NCBI GenBank assembly: GCA_002162755.1
Contig: MAAS01000019.1
Location: 166,304-230,303, forward strand
DNA: 64,000 bases
Source of the DNA: Gammaproteobacteria bacterium 50_400_T64
GTDB taxonomy: Bacteria; Pseudomonadota; Gammaproteobacteria; Pseudomonadales; Porticoccaceae
Direction: 5' to 3'
The position numbers and the translations under genes are program-made. Positions 18,125-26,759 of this stretch are shown here, in pieces; position 1 is the stretch's first letter, and the number at the start of each line of letters is the position of its first letter. The notes under the pieces were generated by a model. The model saw only the letters and a list, made by a program, of their open reading frames with translations, was not told the origin of the DNA and searched no databases.

Positions 18125-20275
18125 TTAAAAGCGGTAAGTGGCGTTGGCACCAAAAACTCTTGGCTCGCCGTACTGAACGTATTCTTCATCGGCATAAAAT
18201 TTACGCGGGTCGTTGCCAAAATAGAAGCCGCGAGTGGCGTAATCTTCATCGGTCAGGTTGCGCGCCCAAAGTGTAATATCCCAGTGCAAACTCTGGTAAC
18301 CCAGGCTGGCATTGAATAGCTCGTAGCTATCCGACTGCTGGTCATGACTGTCGGAAAAGTAAAAGGAATCTTTGCCTTCCGCTTCAAGTCGGGCATAAAA
18401 GCCATCGCCAAAATCATAACGTCCGCCAATATTAAACTGGTAGTTCGGCGCATGCGCTTGTTCGCGACCGCTTTTATCAATCAATCCACTACTGCCCTTG
18501 ACAATAAAATTGTCGATTTCAGTATCGAGCCAGCCAAGGTTGGCGAACACTGTTAGCTGCTGTGTCAGCTGCCACACGGTTTCAAATTCAATTCCCCAGT
18601 TTTCACCACTAGCGGCATTGTCGATATAATCGACAAAGGTAGGCCCCTCGTTATACCAGCCTTTCAATTGCATATCGTCGCGATCCATAAAGAAGGCAGC
18701 GACGCGCAATTGCAGAGTATCGTCGAGATAAGAACCCTTCAAACCGATTTCATAATTAAGCAACGTTTCAGTATCAAATTCTAAACGCTCATTAAGAAAA
18801 GCGATGACCGATGGCGTAAAACCATTGCTCGCCGCTCGCCCTACGGCCTCACCATTAACGCCACCCGCTTTATAGCCCCGCGATACCAATCCATAAACCA
18901 GGGTGTTGTGATCGACACTGTATTCAAGGCTAATCTGTCCACCCCAAAGGTCATCATCGGGAGAAGCTTTTACTGCACGACTGTCTTTATAGTCGGCGTC
19001 GAAACGCTCCCAGCGGCCACCAACGGTAAGGGTTAAACGCTCACTCAAAGGCTTCGATAGCTGACCGTACAGCGCGATGTTTTCACTTTCATAACGGCTA
19101 TCAAACTCTGCCGGGGTATAAAGTACCCAGTCGTAGAATTTACGGCTTAAGTCTTCATCTTTCTGGTCATAATAAACACCGGCTACCCAGTCGATAGTGC
19201 CCGCCAATTGACCCGCTTCCGTTGAAGTGAGGCGCAGCTCAACGCGGCTAGCTTCGCGGTCACGAATATAGTTATCGGTAGAAGAGTATTCCCCACCCGC
19301 ACAGGGAGTGCCCGTACATAAGCCGTTGTAGCTCCAGTCTTCATCGTAACCGTATTCCAGATTGGAGTCGGACCAGCTGAGCATTGTTTTAAGGGTAAAG
19401 GCCCGATGCCCTGTCCAGGTGCTGGTCAGGCCAAAGGCTATCGTTTCCTGGGAGTCATGCCCCGGCTGATCGGACAAAGTATGACGCGTATTGTCGAGCG
19501 AAAAAGCATCGTAGCCATTGTCGATATCAACATACATGCCGGTGAGGTCAAAACTCAGGTCATCACTGGCCAGCCAGCGCAATTTGCCCCGGGTGCTCAA
19601 CTCGTCGATGTTATTGGTGTCATCCCGACCCAGATAATCGTTATCGATATAACCGTCACTGCGCTTTTGTTGAACGGCCAGGCGACCTAACAGGCCCTCG
19701 CTTAGCGGCCCGCTAATCACGCCACCCATATTCCAGCTATCGTAGTTGCCGTAGCCCGAACTCAACGCTGCTTCAAAATCTTCTGTCGGATCATTGGAGC
19801 GAATATTCACCATACCGGCCAGTGCATTAGCACCAAAACGCGTGCCCTGTGGGCCACGAAGAATTTCCACCTGTCGCACATCAAACAGTGTCGCCGCATT
19901 GCCCATGCCGCTAACATCAATGTCATCAATCAACATACCCACTGAAGGATTGACTGGATCAACAAACTGACTGCGCTCACCAATACCGCGAATTTGCAGG
20001 TAACGACCCCGCGAGGCACCGCCGGCGAAATTCACATTGGGTGCAGCGTTGAGCACATCTTGCAGATGCTCTGCCCCGCGCTCGGCGATGACCTGCTGGT
20101 CGAGTACGCTCAAACTGGCGGGTACGGTGAGGATGTCGAGATCGCGAAAGGTCGCAGTAACGACGACTTCCTGCAGCGAGCCCGCGTTGGAATCATCTGC
20201 GACAGCAGATAGAGAATTAAGGCTAATAAAACTGAGGGAAGTGACCAAAAGGCCGGTAAAACAAGTGTTTTTCAT
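18125..20275 (-). CDS. TonB-dependent receptor, probable thiamin outer-membrane transporter
   Basis: 716-residue outer-membrane receptor. After a signal peptide (LLVTSLSFISLNSLSAVA) comes a TonB-box-like LQEVVVTA, the plug domain with QIRGIGERSQFVDP and VEILRGPQGTRFGANALAG (plug core), then a 22-strand-type barrel with VYGLVSRGYKAGGVNGEA and a C-terminal phenylalanine (GANATYRF). The TPP riboswitch in its leader and the downstream thiamin genes make thiamin or a precursor the expected ligand. Sequence alone would only say siderophore/vitamin-type receptor. The ribosome binding site next to the ATG is weak, which would suit riboswitch control of translation. Confidence 0.88.
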   Translation of the reverse strand: MKNTCFTGLLVTSLSFISLNSLSAVADDSNAGSLQEVVVTATFRDLDILTVPASLSVLDQQVIAERGAEHLQDVLNAAPNVNFAGGASRGRYLQIRGIGERSQFVDPVNPSVGMLIDDIDVSGMGNAATLFDVRQVEILRGPQGTRFGANALAGMVNIRSNDPTEDFEAALSSGYGNYDSWNMGGVISGPLSEGLLGRLAVQQKRSDGYIDNDYLGRDDTNNIDELSTRGKLRWLASDDLSFDLTGMYVDIDNGYDAFSLDNTRHTLSDQPGHDSQETIAFGLTSTWTGHRAFTLKTMLSWSDSNLEYGYDEDWSYNGLCTGTPCAGGEYSSTDNYIRDREASRVELRLTSTEAGQLAGTIDWVAGVYYDQKDEDLSRKFYDWVLYTPAEFDSRYESENIALYGQLSKPLSERLTLTVGGRWERFDADYKDSRAVKASPDDDLWGGQISLEYSVDHNTLVYGLVSRGYKAGGVNGEAVGRAASNGFTPSVIAFLNERLEFDTETLLNYEIGLKGSYLDDTLQLRVAAFFMDRDDMQLKGWYNEGPTFVDYIDNAASGENWGIEFETVWQLTQQLTVFANLGWLDTEIDNFIVKGSSGLIDKSGREQAHAPNYQFNIGGRYDFGDGFYARLEAEGKDSFYFSDSHDQQSDSYELFNASLGYQSLHWDITLWARNLTDEDYATRGFYFGNDPRKFYADEEYVQYGEPRVFGANATYRF

Positions 20276-20352
20276 TTGAGTCGCCGTAATGCATAAAAAT
20301 GGAGACCCGGAGGTGCGTAAAGAAAAAGTGCGTAAAAAGGCAAGATTGTGAC

Positions 20353-20472
20353 AACCCTATTCCTACGCCGGCACTACCCGGATCAGGTTCAAGGGTCCAT
20401 CAACTCTTTCACATAATGTTCACATAATGCGCCAGAATTGTTGTCTCAGGCCGTAGCCACCCCTTAGGAGTT
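20353..20472 (-). ncRNA. TPP riboswitch (THI element)
   Basis: Read on the minus strand, the leader of the TonB receptor gene holds the conserved TPP aptamer: AAGGGGTG and GGCCTGAGAC on the 5' side, then ACCCTTGAACCTGATC, GGGTAGTGCC and GGCGTAGGAA on the 3' side. P1 can be closed by AACTCCTA pairing with TAGGGTT. The variable P3 arm is enlarged by about 45 bases and contains a direct repeat of CATTATGTGAA. It ends about 80 bases before the receptor start. No obvious intrinsic terminator lies between, so translational control is more likely than attenuation. Confidence 0.95.
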
Positions 20473-20570
20473 CGCAAGTGTTATTTGCGAGGCGCGTATT
20501 CTAAACCAGTTTATCAATAGCGCAACGAACAAATTATCACGGACAATCTAAGCTTATGGTGATTTGACCA

Positions 20571-20600
20571 TTGGCAATGGAAAATAGTCGTCGGTATAAT
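20571..20600 (+). promoter_or_regulatory. Sigma-70 type promoter of ppa
   Basis: TTGGCA (20571-20576), an 18-base spacer and a consensus TATAAT (20595-20600) lie about 110 bases upstream of the pyrophosphatase start, pointing the right way. Confidence 0.6.
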
Positions 20601-20711
20601 TGCGCGCGCCTTATCTGTAGGTCATGAATTTATCGACTGAGAAGCGCACATCAAAAGGCTCTATTAATCGGCCCTGGCACCCCTCATTTTAATCAACAGA
20701 AGGCATTGCTC

Positions 20712-21248
20712 ATGAGTTACAACAGTATTCCCGCTGGTAAAGATCTACCCAACGATATCAACGTCGTCATTGAAATCCCCGCCAACCACGCGCCGATCAA
20801 ATACGAAGTTGAGAAAGACTGTGACGCACTGTTCGTCGATCGTTTTGTTGCCACGCCCATGTTCTACCCCGCCAACTACGGTTACATCCCCCAGACTTTG
20901 TCTGAAGATGGCGATGCCCTCGACGTACTGGTTGTTACCCCCTACCCCGTGGTACCCGGTGCTGTGATCCGCAGCCGCGCCGTTGGCATCCTCAACATGA
21001 CCGACGAGTCGGGTGTTGACGCCAAGCTGATCGCCGTACCCCACAGCAAGCTAACCACTATCTATAACGATATTGAAGAAGCCACCGATCTGCCCGAGCT
21101 GCTGCTCAAGCAAATCCAGCACTACTTTGAAAACTACAAAGATCTCGAAGCTGGCAAGTGGGTAAAAGTTAGCGGCTGGGGCACAAAAGAAGACGCCTAC
21201 GCTGAAATCTTATCTTCACGCGAGCGCTACCTGAAAGACGAAGCCTAA
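20712..21248 (+). CDS. ppa: Inorganic pyrophosphatase (family I)
   Basis: Hydrolyses pyrophosphate to phosphate and so drives biosynthetic reactions. The 178-residue protein is full length, with [18 protein letters not shown], the substrate region [21 protein letters not shown] (conserved core PANYGYIP), and the metal-binding [10 protein letters not shown] at about residue 65, where the usual proline or glutamate of the signature is alanine. The start is set at ATG 20712 with AGAAGG upstream; an in-frame TTG two codons earlier is disfavoured. A good promoter precedes and an intrinsic terminator follows, so it is a single-gene unit. Confidence 0.97.
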   Translation: MSYNSIPAGKDLPNDINVVIEIPANHAPIKYEVEKDCDALFVDRFVATPMFYPANYGYIPQTLSEDGDALDVLVVTPYPVVPGAVIRSRAVGILNMTDESGVDAKLIAVPHSKLTTIYNDIEEATDLPELLLKQIQHYFENYKDLEAGKWVKVSGWGTKEDAYAEILSSRERYLKDEA

Positions 21249-21291
21249 TTTTTTAAAGGCTAACGCTTCATTGGCCTTTATAGGCTGATGT

Positions 21292-21322
21292 AAAAAAACC
21301 CGGTGATTGCCGGGTTTTTTTA
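21292..21322 (+). terminator. Intrinsic terminator after ppa
   Basis: AAAAAAACCCGG-TGATTG-CCGGGTTTTTTT: a GC stem flanked by A and T runs, about 45 bases after the ppa stop; it can also serve the convergent glycosylase gene. Confidence 0.9.
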
Positions 21323-21343
21323 TGCCTGCGATTTCCCCCCAGC

Positions 21344-22021
21344 TTAATTTTGCGGCTGTAAACTCAGCGCCATAATGCGACTGATATGTGACAGCGGATA
21401 GCCACTGTCCTGCTGAAAGCGATTAAATATCGCCTGCACTTTGAGTAAATCCCGCTTTGAATTGGGGCTTAAAGTATCCAGCAACTTATGGTTCAACAGC
21501 ACAGCGCTGACATCTTTGCTGAGCATAAAGGTATCTTTACCCATCAGCCGTAAAAAGCCCGGCCCGGTATTGCCACCCAAACGGCTGCCACGCTTTTTCA
21601 GTTCAAACCACAACTCAACGATGGACTCTTCGGGCCAGTCGGCAATATAGCTGGCAAAGCTGCCGTGGCTCTGTTGAATATCGCAAATATACAGAGCATT
21701 GTCCCGCACCGAGTTAATCTTGGTGCGATGGCGCACAATGCGGGTGTCCTGCATTAACTCATCAATACGGTCGTTGGAATAGTTCGCCAGTGCCAGGGGT
21801 ACAAAGCCGCCAAAAACCGTTTCAAAGTCCGGCCATTTTTTGGCAATTACCTTCCACGAAAAGCCCGCTCGAAACACACAGCGAGCCATTGCTGACAGAT
21901 AGCGATCATCGCCCGTGGCTCGCAGCGCATCGGTGCTACTAACCTCCGGCAATAAAGTTGTCACCTTCTCTTCACCCCAGTTGCGCAGGGCTGCGTCATA
22001 AAGTGTTTGAAATGAAACCAT
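21344..22021 (-). CDS. DNA-3-methyladenine glycosylase I-like protein
   Basis: 225-residue protein of the TagI-related helix-hairpin-helix glycosylase family, which removes alkylated adenine from DNA. The segment VFRAGFSWKVIAKKWPDFETVF (core FRAGFSWKVI) and the later IVRHRTKINSVRDNA resemble the family's second and third helical blocks, and GPGFLRLMGKDTFMLSKDV fits the base-flipping HhH region. It lacks an obvious zinc-binding N-terminal CxW motif of classic Tag, so it belongs to a divergent subgroup. Divergent from argS, with 153 bases between the two starts. Confidence 0.75.
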   Translation of the reverse strand: MVSFQTLYDAALRNWGEEKVTTLLPEVSSTDALRATGDDRYLSAMARCVFRAGFSWKVIAKKWPDFETVFGGFVPLALANYSNDRIDELMQDTRIVRHRTKINSVRDNALYICDIQQSHGSFASYIADWPEESIVELWFELKKRGSRLGGNTGPGFLRLMGKDTFMLSKDVSAVLLNHKLLDTLSPNSKRDLLKVQAIFNRFQQDSGYPLSHISRIMALSLQPQN

Positions 22022-22174
22022 GCACTGCTTCTTCTCTCGTTTGAATACCTGAAAGGATCAATATAACCGTGTTTAAATAGCAAATACATGGCCGGGCCTT
22101 CGTTGCAGAAAAAGCCGGTTGCAATCGACGCCACTGGCACTAAAATCCCCAGTCCAAACACAGGCCGAGCAAGC

Positions 22175-23905
22175 ATGAATATTCGCGAAACACTGATCCA
22201 AAAAGTCAGGCTGGCAATGACAGCCGCCGGTATTCCCCCGGAAATGCCCGCCAATGTCGCCACCAGTACGCGACCCGAGTTCGGCGACTTTCAGGCCAAC
22301 GGCGCACTCGCTGCCGCCAAGCGACTGAAGCGCAAGCCCCGTGATCTGGCCGCCGAGATTGTCGACAATCTCAAGCTGGAAGGCATTGCCGACAACGTGG
22401 AAATTGCTGGGCCGGGTTTTATCAATATTCACCTTAGCGATGACTACCTCGCCACTACGCTGAGTCAAACAAACCCCGCCGTAGCCAGCGCCCCCGAACA
22501 GGCAGAAACCGTTGTCGTCGATTACTCCTCGCCCAACCTGGCGAAGGAAATGCACGTCGGCCATCTGCGCAGCACCATTATTGGTGACGCCATTGCCCGC
22601 GTACTTGAGCACCTCGGCCACACCGTCATTCGCCAAAACCACATGGGCGACTGGGGCACGCAATTTGGCATGTTAATCGCCGAACTCGAAGAACAACTGG
22701 GCGAAGGCGAAAAGCCCGAACTGGCCCTGGGTGATCTCGAAGGTTTTTATCAGCAGTCCAAACGCCACTTTGACGAAGACCCCACCTTTGCCAATAAAGC
22801 CCGCCAATATGTGGTCAGCCTGCAATCGGGCGATGCCCATTGTTTAGCTCTGTGGCAGCAGTTTATCGATATTTCTGTCGAACACAGCGAAGCCCTTTAT
22901 CGCCAGCTCAACGTCACCCTCAGCCACGAACATATTCGTCCCGAGAGTGCCTATAACGACGACCTGCCCAAGGTGCTTGCCGACCTGCAAAAGGCTGGCC
23001 TAGCCTGTGAAAGCGAAGGCGCACAGGTAGTGTTTCTCGACGAACTCGCCGACAAAAAAGGCAACCCTAGCCCGGTGATTGTGCAGAAGTCTGACGGCGG
23101 TTACCTTTACGCCACCAGCGACTTGGCCGCCCTGCGCTATCGTAGCCAAACTTTAAAAGCCGACCGCGCCCTCTACTTTATCGACGCTCGCCAAAGCCTG
23201 CACATGAAGCAAGTGTTTACCGTCGCCCGCAAAGCCGGCTTTGTTGACGACACGATGAAACTCGAACACCTGCCCTTCGGCACCATGATGGGTGAAGACG
23301 GCAAACCCTTTAAAACCCGCAGCGGCGGCACGGTAAAACTGGCTGATTTATTAGTCGAAGCCTTAAGTCGTGCTGAACAATTAATCGAAGAAAAGAACCC
23401 TGAACTCGACGCCGCCACGCGCAAAGAAATCGCCCGCAAAGTCGGCATTGGCGCGGTGAAATATGCTGACCTCAGCAAAACTCGCACCAACGATTACATC
23501 TTCAACTGGGACGCCATGCTCAGCTTTGAAGGCAACACAGCCCCCTACCTGCAATACGCCTACTCCCGTATTTGCAGTGTATTTCGCAAATCCGAATTAG
23601 AACGCGGGCAGATTGACGGCGACATTCGCATCACCACCCCCCAGGAAAAAACCCTGGCACTGGCCCTGCTCAGCTTTGACGAAACCTTAAAAAACGTTGC
23701 CGAAGAAGGTTTCCCGCACACCCTGTGCAACTACCTCTACGACCTCGCCAGCGCTTATATGAGCTTTTATGAACACTGCCCGATATTGCGTTCTGATATT
23801 GATGCGGAGACTCGCGCCAGCCGCTTGCAGATCAGTAACACCACCGCAAACACTCTGCAAAAAGGGCTGGAATTGCTGGGTATTGAAACTATGGAGCGGA
23901 TGTAG
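22175..23905 (+). CDS. argS: Arginyl-tRNA synthetase
   Basis: Class I synthetase charging tRNA-Arg. The N-terminal Add-1 domain (about residues 1-100, [17 protein letters not shown]) precedes the catalytic core with [20 protein letters not shown], whose HVGH is the HIGH motif; the C-terminal helical anticodon-binding domain begins near [20 protein letters not shown] and ends with LGIETMERM. No canonical KMSKS, as usual for ArgS. Start is the ATG at 22175 ([11 protein letters not shown]); an upstream in-frame ATG at 22088 would add 29 residues unlike the family. The last 180 bases recur downstream at 25375 and, more weakly, at 26760, which marks this gene as a possible insertion target. Confidence 0.97.
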   Translation: MNIRETLIQKVRLAMTAAGIPPEMPANVATSTRPEFGDFQANGALAAAKRLKRKPRDLAAEIVDNLKLEGIADNVEIAGPGFINIHLSDDYLATTLSQTNPAVASAPEQAETVVVDYSSPNLAKEMHVGHLRSTIIGDAIARVLEHLGHTVIRQNHMGDWGTQFGMLIAELEEQLGEGEKPELALGDLEGFYQQSKRHFDEDPTFANKARQYVVSLQSGDAHCLALWQQFIDISVEHSEALYRQLNVTLSHEHIRPESAYNDDLPKVLADLQKAGLACESEGAQVVFLDELADKKGNPSPVIVQKSDGGYLYATSDLAALRYRSQTLKADRALYFIDARQSLHMKQVFTVARKAGFVDDTMKLEHLPFGTMMGEDGKPFKTRSGGTVKLADLLVEALSRAEQLIEEKNPELDAATRKEIARKVGIGAVKYADLSKTRTNDYIFNWDAMLSFEGNTAPYLQYAYSRICSVFRKSELERGQIDGDIRITTPQEKTLALALLSFDETLKNVAEEGFPHTLCNYLYDLASAYMSFYEHCPILRSDIDAETRASRLQISNTTANTLQKGLELLGIETMERM

Positions 23906-24007
23906 GCTAGTGCTAAGCTTCCATTACTGCGTCGAATAGTGAACAGAAAGGGATGTATGTCATTGAAAGACCTGACCTCGTTTTTTCTAAATAGTTGTAT
24001 ATAGCGC

Positions 24008-24568
24008 ATGTCTATCACCACAAAAGAAAAAGCGGTCAAACAAATTATTGCTGTTTTTCGTGAATATGGTTATGAAGGCACGAGCCTTTCATTGCTTTCT
24101 AAAGCGACAGGACTGGGGCGTTCGAGTCTTTATCATCATTTCCCAAAAGGGAAGGAAGATATGGCTGCGGCGGCTTTGGAAGCCGTTCTAGTTAGTTTTG
24201 ATACAATGGTCTTTACGCCTTTACGCCAAAAAAAGCAGACACCCTTTCAGCGATTAAATACCTGCGCTAAGGGCCTGTCTTTATTTTATGCCAATGGTGA
24301 GCGGTCTTGCCTGATCAATATTTTTAGTGTTGGTGCGGCAGGGAAACTTTTTCAAGTCCCGCTTGAAGAAAGCACATTGGCAATGATCAATATGTTTTCC
24401 AATCTGGCCAAAGAGGCAGGTATTCCAGGAAAAATCGCTCGCCATCGTGCCGAAGAACTTGTTATATCTATTCAAGGCGCGCTGGTTCTTTCCCGGACAC
24501 TCCATTCTAAATCACTTTTTAATCGACTGGTTAAGGAGCTGCCTGGCCGATTTTTAGAAGTCGACTAA
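24008..24568 (+). CDS. TetR-family transcriptional regulator
   Basis: 186-residue repressor-type protein. The N-terminal helix-turn-helix is clear (AVFREYGYEGTSLSLLSKAT then GLGRSSLYHHFPKGKEDMAA), and the C-terminal ligand domain resembles the YxaF/LmrA group. It lies 124 bases upstream of a glutathione S-transferase gene on the same strand, with a palindrome between them that is a likely operator; control of gst, perhaps by an electrophile, is inferred. Base composition is visibly more AT rich than argS upstream. The tetR-gst pair lies between two copies of the argS 3' end, suggesting acquisition as a unit. Confidence 0.88.
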   Translation: MSITTKEKAVKQIIAVFREYGYEGTSLSLLSKATGLGRSSLYHHFPKGKEDMAAAALEAVLVSFDTMVFTPLRQKKQTPFQRLNTCAKGLSLFYANGERSCLINIFSVGAAGKLFQVPLEESTLAMINMFSNLAKEAGIPGKIARHRAEELVISIQGALVLSRTLHSKSLFNRLVKELPGRFLEVD

Positions 24569-24642
24569 ATTATCATTGAGGGTTGTTGAGAGGTGGTCTT
24601 TTTTCAATACTTGATCCCATCATTGTAATTGCTGTAAGCTAA

Positions 24643-24658
24643 AACCGAACGATCGGTT
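24643..24658. promoter_or_regulatory. Palindromic operator candidate upstream of gst
   Basis: AACCGA-ACGA-TCGGTT, a perfect 6-bp inverted repeat, sits 35 bases before the gst start and downstream of tetR. TetR proteins commonly bind such sites. Confidence 0.55.
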
Positions 24659-24692
24659 CAGTTTGTTATATTTGCAATTACGGGAGCACGTT

Positions 24693-25340
24693 ATGTCTAA
24701 TTCTCCAAAGCTGGATACCCCACTTGTTATTTACGATTTTGAAAAATCAGGCCATGCGCATCGTGTGCGCTTAATGGTTGAACTACTTGGTCTTCCTTTT
24801 GAGTTACAGACGGTTGATTTACTGAGCGGAGAGCAAAAGTCAGAAGTCTACTTGCGGCTTAACCCCTTTGGTCAGGTTCCAGTACTTGATGACGGTGGTG
24901 AGATCGTCTGGGATTCCACCGCAATACTGGTTTACCTCGCTAAAAAATACGGCGATGAAACGTGGCTGCCAACTGACCCTATAGGCGCGGCAAAAGTCCA
25001 ACGTTTTCTATCGATTGCTTCTGGCGAAGTCTTTCGTGGCCCGTGTTCAGCCCGCCTCGTTACCGTTTTTAAAGCGCCACTCGACCATGAAGCAAGTAAG
25101 GCAACGGCCAGTAGCCTGTTTGATATTCTGGAGGCGCTTTTGGTGGATAACGACTTTTTAGCGGCGTCTCATCGAACCATTGCTGATGTTGCCTGCTATA
25201 GCTATATTGCCCATGCGCCAGAAGGGGATGTCTCTTTGGAAAAATATAAAAATATTCGTGCCTGGTTAAAGCGGGTGGAATCTCTGCCGGGTTTTGTCGC
25301 GATGCCAGCGACGAAAATTTGTTTGGCTGACACTGAGTGA
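24693..25340 (+). CDS. Glutathione S-transferase family protein
   Basis: Soluble 215-residue GST. The N-terminal thioredoxin-fold domain has LVIYDFEKSGHAHRVRLMVE, the cis-proline in FGQVPVLDDGG and the glutathione-binding WDSTAILVYLAKKY; the C-terminal helical domain has RTIADVACYSYIAHAPEG, with the N-capping IADVACY motif. The start is ATG 24693 (MSNSPKL) after GGGAGC; an upstream in-frame TTG is less likely. The catalytic residue in the usual Ser/Cys position appears to be Ser (KSGHAHR). Probably regulated by the adjacent TetR. Substrate unknown; detoxification is the default guess. Confidence 0.9.
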   Translation: MSNSPKLDTPLVIYDFEKSGHAHRVRLMVELLGLPFELQTVDLLSGEQKSEVYLRLNPFGQVPVLDDGGEIVWDSTAILVYLAKKYGDETWLPTDPIGAAKVQRFLSIASGEVFRGPCSARLVTVFKAPLDHEASKATASSLFDILEALLVDNDFLAASHRTIADVACYSYIAHAPEGDVSLEKYKNIRAWLKRVESLPGFVAMPATKICLADTE

Positions 25341-25347
25341 TCGAAGC

Positions 25348-25368
25348 AATCGGGGACAGACTCCGATT
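25348..25368. repeat. Imperfect palindrome with CGGGGACAGA motif
   Basis: AATCGG-GGACAGACT-CCGATT just after gst and a few bases before the second argS 3' end. Its CGGGG(A/T)CAGA core is shared with the two inverted copies that flank the mtfA-like gene. Confidence 0.5.
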
Positions 25369-25374
25369 AAACCG

Positions 25375-25549
25375 TGTAACTATCTCTACGACCTCGCCAG
25401 CGCCTATATGAGTTTCTACGTACACTGCCCCATATTGCGCTCCGATATTGATGCAAAGACTCGCGCCAGCCGCTTGCAGATCAGTAACACCCCCGCAAAA
25501 AGGTCTAGAATTGCTGGGTATTGAAACCATGGAGCGAATGTAGGGGAGT
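25375..25549 (+). pseudogene. Second copy of the argS 3' end (truncated, frameshifted)
   Basis: This stretch aligns codon by codon with 23726-23910 of argS, from [15 protein letters not shown] through [19 protein letters not shown] to the ETMERM end. I count about 17 substitutions over 175 bases (about 90% identity), most at third codon positions, plus one deletion of about 10 bases that shifts the frame near the end. The silent pattern implies that this copy evolved as part of a working argS and was not made by a recent local duplication. Similarity runs about 14 bases past the stop codon. It has no start of its own and is not expressed as a useful protein. Confidence 0.9.
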
Positions 25550-25550
25550 G

Positions 25551-26333
25551 TTAAGACGGTATCTGACCCCGATGGTTTGCAGCCGTATCCTGGCGATAAA
25601 AAGACACCAACTGACCATAGACCGCCGGATAATGATTGCAAAGGGTTTGCCCATCGGTGAAAAAATACTCACTCGCCACGGCAAAAAACTCCGCCGGGGC
25701 CGTCGCACCATAAGCCTTAATACCCGGCCGGTGGTGTTCGAGTTCTTTTTGCAAGCGCTCAAAAGCCTGGCTAAAAACCGTCGTCCACTGCTCGCGCAAC
25801 ATGCCCTCGTGCAGGGGTGGCATACCATTGGCGCGACCGTTGAGCATGTCGAGCTTATGGGCAAATTCATGGACCACAACATTGTACCCAGCGTGGCAGG
25901 AAGAGAGTTCGGCTTCGATATCATCCCAGGAAAGAATCACCGGCCCCCGCGACCAGGATTCCCCGCTCAACATTTGCTCCTGACGGCGAACCACACCCAT
26001 ATCATCACTAATGTCCCGCGTCACCCTGAAAGCAGAGGGGTAAACTAGCACCGTCGACCAGCCATCGTAATAGTCCAGCCCAAGCTTTAATATCAACAGA
26101 CAAGCCTGAGCGCCAATGACGACCGCCATCTCTGGCGATATATTTAAGCCCTGCATGCCGCTCAAGGTTTTTCGGTGTAGAAAAAGGCTGGTTAATACGC
26201 GTAAATGCGCGCGCTCAGCAGCACTCAGGCCCTGGAAAACTGCAGCGCTGTGCATTAATGACGACCAAAGCGTCCAGGCAATAGTATGGTGGCGCAAGGT
26301 ACGACGAATTCGCCAACGCTCAAGCCACTTCAT
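25551..26333 (-). CDS. mtfA: MtfA-like zinc peptidase
   Basis: M90-family metallopeptidase related to E. coli MtfA, which binds the glucose repressor Mlc and thereby affects ptsG expression. The zinc motif HEFAH lies in YNVVVHEFAHKLDMLNGRAN (about residue 155) and the third ligand region is in APAEFFAVASEYFF (about residue 215). 260 residues, family length. The last codons overlap the left copy of an 11-base inverted repeat, so the extreme C-terminus (HRGQIPS) may have been supplied by that repeat. The gene lies between argS end copies 2 and 3, facing argS. Whether it acts on Mlc here is unknown. Confidence 0.88.
   Translation of the reverse strand: MKWLERWRIRRTLRHHTIAWTLWSSLMHSAAVFQGLSAAERAHLRVLTSLFLHRKTLSGMQGLNISPEMAVVIGAQACLLILKLGLDYYDGWSTVLVYPSAFRVTRDISDDMGVVRRQEQMLSGESWSRGPVILSWDDIEAELSSCHAGYNVVVHEFAHKLDMLNGRANGMPPLHEGMLREQWTTVFSQAFERLQKELEHHRPGIKAYGATAPAEFFAVASEYFFTDGQTLCNHYPAVYGQLVSFYRQDTAANHRGQIPS
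25561..25571. repeat. Left inverted repeat ATCTGACCCCG
   Basis: Perfect inverse of the copy at 26397-26407; the pair brackets mtfA exactly, 836 bases apart. Confidence 0.6.
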
Positions 26334-26396
26334 TTAATAAGAGCCTGAATATAGAAATTTATGGTTAGCCAGGGAAAGGGCATCATTAATAGAAAA

Positions 26397-26407
26397 CGGG
26401 GTCAGAT
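26397..26407. repeat. Right inverted repeat CGGGGTCAGAT
   Basis: Inverse of the copy at 25561-25571. It lies between the mtfA start and the antitoxin-like gene. Motifs of this kind are common near REP-associated transposases; none is present here. Confidence 0.6.
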
Positions 26408-26428
26408 TAATTCCCAACAAATCACCCA

Positions 26429-26707
26429 TTAACCTCTACTGCAAATTTTAGCTTTGCGCTCTACCATTTCAGACTTGGCCTGGTCATGCTCAATAAAAGT
26501 AGATCGCCCTGTATCGAGTTTGTCAAAAGCCAAATTTACCTGCTCAGTCAGCCAGGCATCATGAGACATTGCTTTACGCTGTTGATTAACAAGTTGCTCT
26601 GCAAGCTCGCGACAGGCATCGCTAAGGGTGCTGCCCTGGCTTTCAGCCATTTGTTGGGCCAGGCGTTTTGTTTCTTCGCCACCTCGAAATTGAATTCTTG
26701 CATCCAT
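26429..26707 (-). CDS. Ribbon-helix-helix antitoxin-like protein (orphan)
   Basis: 92 residues resembling RelB/ParD/YacA-type antitoxins: an N-terminal beta strand DARIQFRGGEETKRLAQQMA with a following helix (TLSDACRELAEQLV) as in RHH DNA-binding proteins, and a C-terminal toxin-neutralising-like tail (WLTEQVNLAFDKLDTGRSTF, then EHDQAKSEMVERK). No toxin gene lies on either side: the downstream 90 bases end in the inverted repeat bracketing mtfA. It may be the survivor of a broken toxin-antitoxin pair in an accessory segment. Family placement is by pattern only. Confidence 0.65.
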   Translation of the reverse strand: MDARIQFRGGEETKRLAQQMAESQGSTLSDACRELAEQLVNQQRKAMSHDAWLTEQVNLAFDKLDTGRSTFIEHDQAKSEMVERKAKICSRG

Positions 26708-26759
26708 AATAAGGCCCTAATTAACGTGCGTACAAATGTTAGCACCCAGTAACTAAGCG

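Noticed and set aside
22073..22663. 196-codon open frame on the minus strand
   Set aside because: Antisense to argS; no recognisable domain.
25069..25641. 190-codon open frame on the minus strand across gst and the second argS end
   Set aside because: It includes antisense of both gst and the argS remnant; not a gene.
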